Positions 7,196-10,236 of a DNA stretch of 10,236 nucleotides are shown one piece after another; position 1 is the stretch's first letter, and each line of letters starts with the position of its first letter. The stretch comes from Treponema sp. Its GTDB lineage: Bacteria > Spirochaetota > Spirochaetia > Treponematales > Treponemataceae. A model generated the notes under the pieces. That model had not been told where the DNA came from, did no database searches, and saw only the letters and a list, made by a program, of their open reading frames with translations. Location: the NCBI GenBank assembly GCA_017613485.1, contig JAGADS010000094.1, positions 1 to 10,236 of the forward strand. Direction: 5' to 3'. The position numbers were made by a program, and so were the translations under genes.

Positions 7196-7218
7196 GCCTA
7201 AAGAATAAAATATACTGA

Positions 7219-7235
7219 CTATCATTTGATGATAG
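7219..7235. promoter_or_regulatory. Candidate WYL-regulator operator (7-3-7 palindrome)
   Basis: CTATCAT-TTG-ATGATAG is a perfect palindrome with 7-bp arms, 24-40 bases upstream of the regulator's ATG and upstream of AT-rich -10-like sequences (7202-7214). Its position fits autoregulation. The size suits a dimeric winged-helix protein. Binding is inferred. Confidence 0.55.
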
Positions 7236-7348
7236 AGGGGAAAAAAATTTAGTGTGAAAATAGACTTTTTCAATCAACAACCTAGCCGCAGAGCATGGGG
7301 TATGTTGTTATTAAAAGGTATTTCAGTTGGATAAACTGCCATTAACAG

Positions 7349-7386
7349 GGCAATGTTGGGCAATGCTATGGCAATGTTCGGCGATG
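7349..7386 (+). repeat. Four helically phased GGCAATG repeats
   Basis: GGCAATG occurs at 7349-7355, 7359-7365 and 7370-7376, and GGCGATG at 7380-7386, with start-to-start distances of 10, 11 and 10 bases, about one DNA turn each. A weaker fifth copy may be at 7338. The array covers the -35 region and ends two bases before the extended -10 of the AlbA_2 gene, the expected place for a regulator binding one face of the helix. Confidence 0.75.
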
Positions 7387-7388
7387 TT

Positions 7389-7397
7389 TGATATAAT
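7389..7397 (+). promoter_or_regulatory. Extended -10 promoter of the AlbA_2 gene
   Basis: TGATATAAT is a perfect extended -10 (TGnTATAAT), 17 bases before the start at 7415. There is no good -35 box at the right spacing, where the GGCAATG repeats lie instead, suggesting an activator-dependent or regulated promoter. The Shine-Dalgarno TGAGG (7404-7408) follows. Confidence 0.7.
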
Positions 7398-7414
7398 AAA
7401 ACCTGAGGTTGCTA

Positions 7415-8794
7415 ATGAAAATAACAGATTTATACTCGGACATTTTGATCGAAAATACAAAATATGAATTCAAAGTTCAGCTTAATCAGGATAATCCTGT
7501 AAAATGGGCAAAAAGTATCGTTGGATATGCAAATGGTGAAGGCGGTTATATCTTTACAGGAGTATCTAATGAAGGAGAAGCTTTTGGCCTGACTTTGGAT
7601 GAAGTTGATAAAACAAAGAATACAGTGGCTTTAGTGAATGACAGACATATATTTCCTCATGCAAAATTGAGTTTTTTGATGCGAAGTGTTGATGATAATG
7701 CAGAGCATTTTGTTTTAGGAATAAAAGTCCTTCCATCAGATTCTTTGGTGCGTTATCGCGATGGTGATTTTAAGGAAACTGTCTATATCCGAGGTGACGG
7801 TAATTCTACACCTGCAACACCAGAAGAAATCATTTCTCTTTCAAAACGGAAATTTGGAGTTGATAATGAAACATCACGGATTTTGTATGATGAAAAGGCT
7901 TGGACTAGTTTTATTGATCTATGCAAGGAATTCCGAAGTGATAAATCTTCTCCATCTGTAAAAGAACTTCAGAACGAAGAAATCGTTTCGAAAGAGGGTT
8001 ATGCAAAAACCGGGCTTTTGATGTTTAAAGATGACTATAATGAAGATGATTCTCTTATCTGCTGCCGTCTATGGAAAGGAAATAATAAGACAGGAATAGT
8101 TCTTGATAGCGAAAAATTTAAGGGCTCTCTTTCAACAGTTTTTCGTCGTGCATTGAGTTTTATAGAACGGAATACCAAAACTGGCTGGAACAAAACAAGT
8201 AATGGCGGCAGGGAAGAAATCCGTTCTTATCCCAAAGAAGCGATTCGTGAAGCACTGGTAAATGCCATTGCTCATAGAGATTATTCGATTGCAGGAACTC
8301 AGATTGATGTTGATATCTATAATGATAGAATTGATATTGTTTCACCTGGTTCATGGCTTTTACCAAAGCCGTATGATGCTTATCCGCTTGGCGCAATTCC
8401 TTCTATCAGGAGAAATACAATAATAGCAGCCTGTCTTGATGTCGCAAATCTTATGGAACGTGGAGGAACTGGTTTTCAGACAATGATTGAAAGCTATAAA
8501 GAATCTCCGGAAGAAAAACAGCCGTGTGTTATGATTTATCCAGGTTTCCTGGATTTACGGCTTTATGACAAGTTATTCAATAATTCTGTGATTGATTTGG
8601 AATTATCTGACAGTGAAAAAGTTATTGAACTTTTGAAAGAAGGACAGAAAGGAATCAAACAATTACAGGATGTAACAAAATATGGAAGTCGCAGTCGTTT
8701 TCTTCAGGAAATAATCAATCCTCTGATAAAAGCAAAAAAAATCATACGTATTGGTAATGAAAAGTCCCCAACAGCTACCTTTAAGTTGCTTTAA
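7415..8794 (+). CDS. Schlafen/AlbA_2 domain protein with GHKL-type ATP-binding domain
   Basis: A 459-residue protein of the COG2865-like group. The N-terminal AlbA_2 (Schlafen-like) nucleic-acid-binding domain spans about residues 14-130, with E-F-K (18-20) and the Y-A-N-G-E-G-G-Y-I-F-T-G-V motif (38-50). A C-terminal HATPase_c_4 domain has the N-box-like R-E-A-L-V-N-A-I-A-H-R-D-Y (278-290), then an S-P-G segment (320-322) and E-R-G-G-T-G-F (348-354). A winged-helix-like region ends the protein (about 401-459). Relatives are usually annotated as putative transcriptional regulators; some AlbA_2 proteins occur in defence contexts. Start: TGAGG lies six bases before the ATG at 7415, whereas the in-frame TTG at 7409 directly abuts that site. 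The gene is divergent from the WYL regulator and followed by a strong terminator, so it is probably monocistronic. By eye it is more AT-rich than the ABC genes, in keeping with transfer. Confidence 0.87.
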   Translation: MKITDLYSDILIENTKYEFKVQLNQDNPVKWAKSIVGYANGEGGYIFTGVSNEGEAFGLTLDEVDKTKNTVALVNDRHIFPHAKLSFLMRSVDDNAEHFVLGIKVLPSDSLVRYRDGDFKETVYIRGDGNSTPATPEEIISLSKRKFGVDNETSRILYDEKAWTSFIDLCKEFRSDKSSPSVKELQNEEIVSKEGYAKTGLLMFKDDYNEDDSLICCRLWKGNNKTGIVLDSEKFKGSLSTVFRRALSFIERNTKTGWNKTSNGGREEIRSYPKEAIREALVNAIAHRDYSIAGTQIDVDIYNDRIDIVSPGSWLLPKPYDAYPLGAIPSIRRNTIIAACLDVANLMERGGTGFQTMIESYKESPEEKQPCVMIYPGFLDLRLYDKLFNNSVIDLELSDSEKVIELLKEGQKGIKQLQDVTKYGSRSRFLQEIINPLIKAKKIIRIGNEKSPTATFKLL

Positions 8795-8848
8795 GAAAAT
8801 GTGTAAGAAAATTAAGAAGAGTATGCATGAAAAGTGGTTCAACGATGG

Positions 8849-8881
8849 CAGCTTCCCGAAAAGGGAGCTGTTTTTTTTTTT
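8849..8881 (+). terminator. Rho-independent terminator of the AlbA_2 gene
   Basis: CAGCTTCCC (8849-8857) and GGGAGCTG (8863-8870) pair with one bulged T around a GAAAA loop, followed by eleven T's (8871-8881). It is a clear terminator 55 bases after the stop. Confidence 0.92.
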
Positions 8882-8901
8882 GAAAAACTTTTTCCATTAT
8901 C

Positions 8902-8950
8902 AAGATATGATAATGGTATCTTCTAAGATTCCCATTAAAATATGAATCTT
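8902..8950. promoter_or_regulatory. Two tandem inverted repeats before a strong ribosome site
   Basis: AAGATA-N9-TATCTT (8902-8922) and AAGATTC-N12-GAATCTT (8925-8950) lie side by side, the second ending one base before the AGGAGG ribosome site (8952-8957). Both arms start AAGAT, so they may be two related operators, or hairpins in the 5' leader. No clear promoter with good spacing was found in this gap. Confidence 0.45.
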
Positions 8951-8963
8951 CAGGAGGATTATT

Positions 8964-9313
8964 ATGAAGAAGAGATTTTTGGTTTTGTTTGTGCTGGCAT
9001 GTCTTTGCTCAGTTTGTTTTGGTCAAACTTCAAAGTTCCGTTATGTTTATATTACAGAAAAAGCTGTAGTCATTGCGGATTTAAAGGAAGAGCTTCCCAA
9101 GGAAAAACTTGAATCAGGATATCCAATGATTCTTCCTCTTAATACGAAGGATGAGCGTTTCCGTGCTGAGTCCGGGATCAGGATGTGGAGTCATTTTTCT
9201 ACAGCGGAATTCCATTTATCTATGCAGATTATACAAAGAATCCAGACAATCCCGACATGAGTTACATTGACACATGGAATGATGTCTTGTCCTACGTGAG
9301 GGGGAAGAAATAG
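8964..9313 (+). pseudogene. Small secreted protein gene, apparently frameshifted
   Basis: The ATG at 8964 follows a perfect AGGAGG with a 6-base spacer. The product begins with a signal peptide (M-K-K-R, then a hydrophobic core to about residue 18), probably cut before Q21 (C-F-G/Q-T-S). The frame stays convincing to E-S at about residue 70 (9173), after which it gives a basic tail and stops at 9258-9260. From 9173 a -1 frame reads R-D-Q-D-V-E-S-F-F-Y-S-G-I-P-F-I-Y and runs on for 46 codons to TAG at 9311-9313, looking far more protein-like; this frame is blocked just before by TGA. Loss of one base in the C/G run at 9172-9176 would explain both. The repaired product would be about 116 residues. 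I do not recognise the family. It may be a true pseudogene or a sequencing error. Confidence 0.6.
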
Positions 9314-9351
9314 GGCACCTTGAAAAACTGAGTGTACCGAACAAAAGACTC

Positions 9352-9377
9352 TTCGGAGGACGGAGGTTTTTCGGAGG
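9352..9377 (+). repeat. Three CGGAGG direct repeats
   Basis: CGGAGG occurs at 9354-9359, 9361-9366 and 9372-9377, the outer two extended to TTCGGAGG. They lie between the end of the secreted-protein gene and the end of the convergent XRE gene. The run of six GG pairs could form a weak two-tetrad quadruplex. No terminator was recognised in this 73-base gap. Confidence 0.4.
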
Positions 9378-9386
9378 GTCGCAGAG

Positions 9387-9593
9387 TTAGTTCTTCTCGG
9401 CTTCAAGAAGGATAGCAGACGGCTTAATGTTTAGGGCTGCACTTAATTTTTCCAGAGTCTTGATTGTTGGACTTGCCAGATTGTTTTCCAGGCGATACAT
9501 AAAATGACGAGAGATACCTGCCTCAAAAGCAAGCTGCTCCTGGCTGAGATTCTTTTCCTTGCGGATAGTGATTATGGCCTGTCCAATATTCAT
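9387..9593 (-). CDS. XRE/Cro-C1 family helix-turn-helix regulator
   Basis: A 68-residue single-domain HTH_3 protein, the usual size for stand-alone Cro/C1-type regulators. The helix-turn-helix lies at about residues 16-42 (L-S-Q-E-Q-L-A-F-E-A-G-I-S, then a Y-R-L-E-N recognition helix), followed by the L-x-x-L-S-A-A-L-N-I helix typical of the family. There is no sensor or membrane domain. It is divergent from the partial gene at 9704, with 110 bases and two 15-bp direct repeats between them, so it probably represses itself and that gene. The ATG at 9593 has no Shine-Dalgarno; a TATAAT ends eight bases upstream. Members include phage repressors, toxin-antitoxin regulators and restriction-modification controllers. 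Confidence 0.9.
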   Translation of the reverse strand: MNIGQAIITIRKEKNLSQEQLAFEAGISRHFMYRLENNLASPTIKTLEKLSAALNIKPSAILLEAEKN

Positions 9594-9601
9594 ATTTTTC
9601 T

Positions 9602-9607
9602 ATTATA
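9602..9607 (-). promoter_or_regulatory. -10 box of the XRE gene, leaderless geometry
   Basis: TATAAT on the minus strand (9607-9602) ends eight bases before the ATG at 9593. No good -35 box is seen at 17 bases and there is no Shine-Dalgarno, so the transcript is probably leaderless or nearly so. Confidence 0.45.
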
Positions 9608-9627
9608 TGCTTTGAAATAATATAATT

Positions 9628-9657
9628 ACACGCTCTATAGTAACACGCATTATAGTT
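9628..9657. promoter_or_regulatory. Two tandem 15-bp direct repeats, candidate XRE operator
   Basis: ACACGCTCTATAGTA (9628-9642) and ACACGCATTATAGTT (9643-9657) match at 12 of 15 positions and abut without a gap. The second overlaps the -35 box of the plus-strand promoter (9656-9661); the first lies upstream of the XRE gene's -10. This is where a regulator shared by both divergent genes would bind. Confidence 0.6.
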
Positions 9658-9683
9658 GACTTTATGATAAAGTGTGATACAAT
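9656..9683 (+). promoter_or_regulatory. Promoter of the gene at 9704
   Basis: TTGACT (9656-9661), a 16-base spacer and TACAAT (9678-9683), the latter extended by TGA (TGATACAAT). The Shine-Dalgarno AAGGAG (9692-9697) lies six bases before the ATG at 9704, so the predicted leader is only about 14 bases. Confidence 0.75.
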
Positions 9684-9703
9684 TTTAGAATAAGGAGTTT
9701 CCC

Positions 9704-10236
9704 ATGACAAAAGAAGAAAAAGATGAAATCGAAGCTAGATTGCGTCTATATAATTCAAATGTGCTTGTATTTGAAAACAAAAGGCAGCTGAGCGAAATGG
9801 AGATTCAGAAGACCTTGGACCTTTTGGCACTTGAAGATGATTGGAAAAAGCAGATTTCCACAAAAGCCCCTATAGTTTTTCAGGATGATGGAAAAGAATA
9901 CCCGGCAGAAAACTTTTTTGCAAATGACGGATTTTTTCCCGGATATTTTGAGCAAAAAAGAAAGGTTCTTTTTGTAGGCCGTGAAACACGATGGATAAGT
10001 GGTTTAGATTTCCGCAATACAAGTTATGAATTCTTTAAAGATGGAAATGCAAACAACTTTGCTTTCTGGCGTAATGTGCTTTATATGCTTTACGGAATTC
10101 AAAAGGAAGGTAATGCCGCTTTTGAGGAAGTCCCTTATGCAAATGATATTGCAAAAAACATGGTCAAAACAAATGATTTTGGCTTTGCGATCATGCAGCT
10201 TTCAAAGTATTCAAATGATAGTGAAGAAGGTGCGAC
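9704..10236 (+). CDS. Unrecognised protein, cut by window edge (possibly UDG-like)
   Basis: At least 177 residues are visible and the frame is still open at the right edge. The start is set by AAGGAG six bases upstream. The N-terminus is charged (M-T-K-E-E-K-D-E-I-E), followed by a helical stretch with D-D-W. A hydrophobic strand leads into K-V-L-F-V-G-R-E-T-R-W (87-97), which resembles the V-G-x-E-T-N-G-W motif of a conserved group that I tentatively associate with the uracil-DNA-glycosylase fold. Then follow D-F-R-N-T-S (102-107), F-A-F-W-R-N-V-L-Y (119-127) and N-D-F-G-F-A-I (147-153). No signal peptide or membrane segment is seen. It is divergent from the XRE gene, its probable regulator. 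The family assignment rests on one motif and is weak; the frame itself is secure. Confidence 0.75.
   Translation, partial: MTKEEKDEIEARLRLYNSNVLVFENKRQLSEMEIQKTLDLLALEDDWKKQISTKAPIVFQDDGKEYPAENFFANDGFFPGYFEQKRKVLFVGRETRWISGLDFRNTSYEFFKDGNANNFAFWRNVLYMLYGIQKEGNAAFEEVPYANDIAKNMVKTNDFGFAIMQLSKYSNDSEEGA

Noticed and set aside
7196..7273. Longer N-terminus for the WYL regulator
   Set aside because: The added 26 residues precede the usual winged-helix start, have no ribosome site, and would swallow the palindrome at 7219-7235.
7409..7414. TTG start for the AlbA_2 gene
   Set aside because: The TGAGG ribosome site abuts this codon, leaving no spacer; the ATG at 7415 has a proper 6-base spacer.
8751..8945. 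64-codon plus-strand frame
   Set aside because: It overlaps the end of the AlbA_2 gene in another frame and reads straight through the terminator and its T tract.
9279..9390. Short frame ending at TAG 9388-9390 after the secreted-protein gene
   Set aside because: About 37 codons, no start codon, and its Gly/Arg/Phe repeats only reflect the CGGAGG direct repeats.
9755..9955. 66-codon minus-strand frame
   Set aside because: It is the shadow of the well-supported plus-strand gene starting at 9704.

Overview
The window looks like a moderate-to-low GC chromosome, most likely a Treponema-like spirochaete of a gut, rumen or oral habitat. That is an inference from overall gene flavour (an intracellular-looking pectinesterase-family protein, a TIGR02757/DUF2400 protein, a heterodimeric ABC exporter) and from dispersed GTCATT...AAT palindromes. 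No rRNA or marker gene fixes the taxonomy. No tRNA, rRNA, CRISPR array or transposase gene was seen.

Layout. Bases 1-256 are non-coding and hold a palindromic repeat, a probable terminator and a near-consensus promoter. A pectinesterase-like gene (257-1276, +) follows and meets a DUF2400-family gene (1273-2031, -) tail to tail; their stop codons share one CTAG. Upstream of the DUF2400 gene on the same strand is a 56-codon membrane-protein gene (2055-2225, -). Next comes a two-gene ABC exporter operon (2305-4101 and 4117-5886, +) ending in a strong terminator. Motif asymmetry shows the two half-transporters form a heterodimer with one consensus and one degenerate ATPase site. Between this operon and the convergent WYL gene lies a 159-bp element with 20-bp terminal inverted repeats and two inward-facing palindromes.

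The right part looks accessory and, by eye, is more AT-rich. A WYL-domain regulator (6167-7195, -) is divergent from a Schlafen/AlbA_2 plus GHKL-ATPase protein (7415-8794, +). The 219-bp space between them has a perfect 7-3-7 palindrome beside the regulator and four GGCAATG-type repeats spaced 10-11-10 bp directly before the extended -10 of the AlbA_2 gene. After a terminator come a frameshifted small secreted-protein gene (8964-9313, +), a small XRE regulator (9387-9593, -) and, divergent from it, an unrecognised protein cut by the window edge (9704-10236, +). Two 15-bp direct repeats lie between the last two.

How they work together. The ABC pair is clearly one machine. The WYL/AlbA_2 pair and the XRE/unknown pair each look like a regulator with a divergent partner, an arrangement common in mobile or defence-related regions; that role is inference. 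Three genes (257, 2031, 9593) have a -10 box ending only 7-8 bases before the ATG and no Shine-Dalgarno, suggesting leaderless transcripts, whereas most other starts in the window have a recognisable Shine-Dalgarno (the WYL start at 7195 is the exception).
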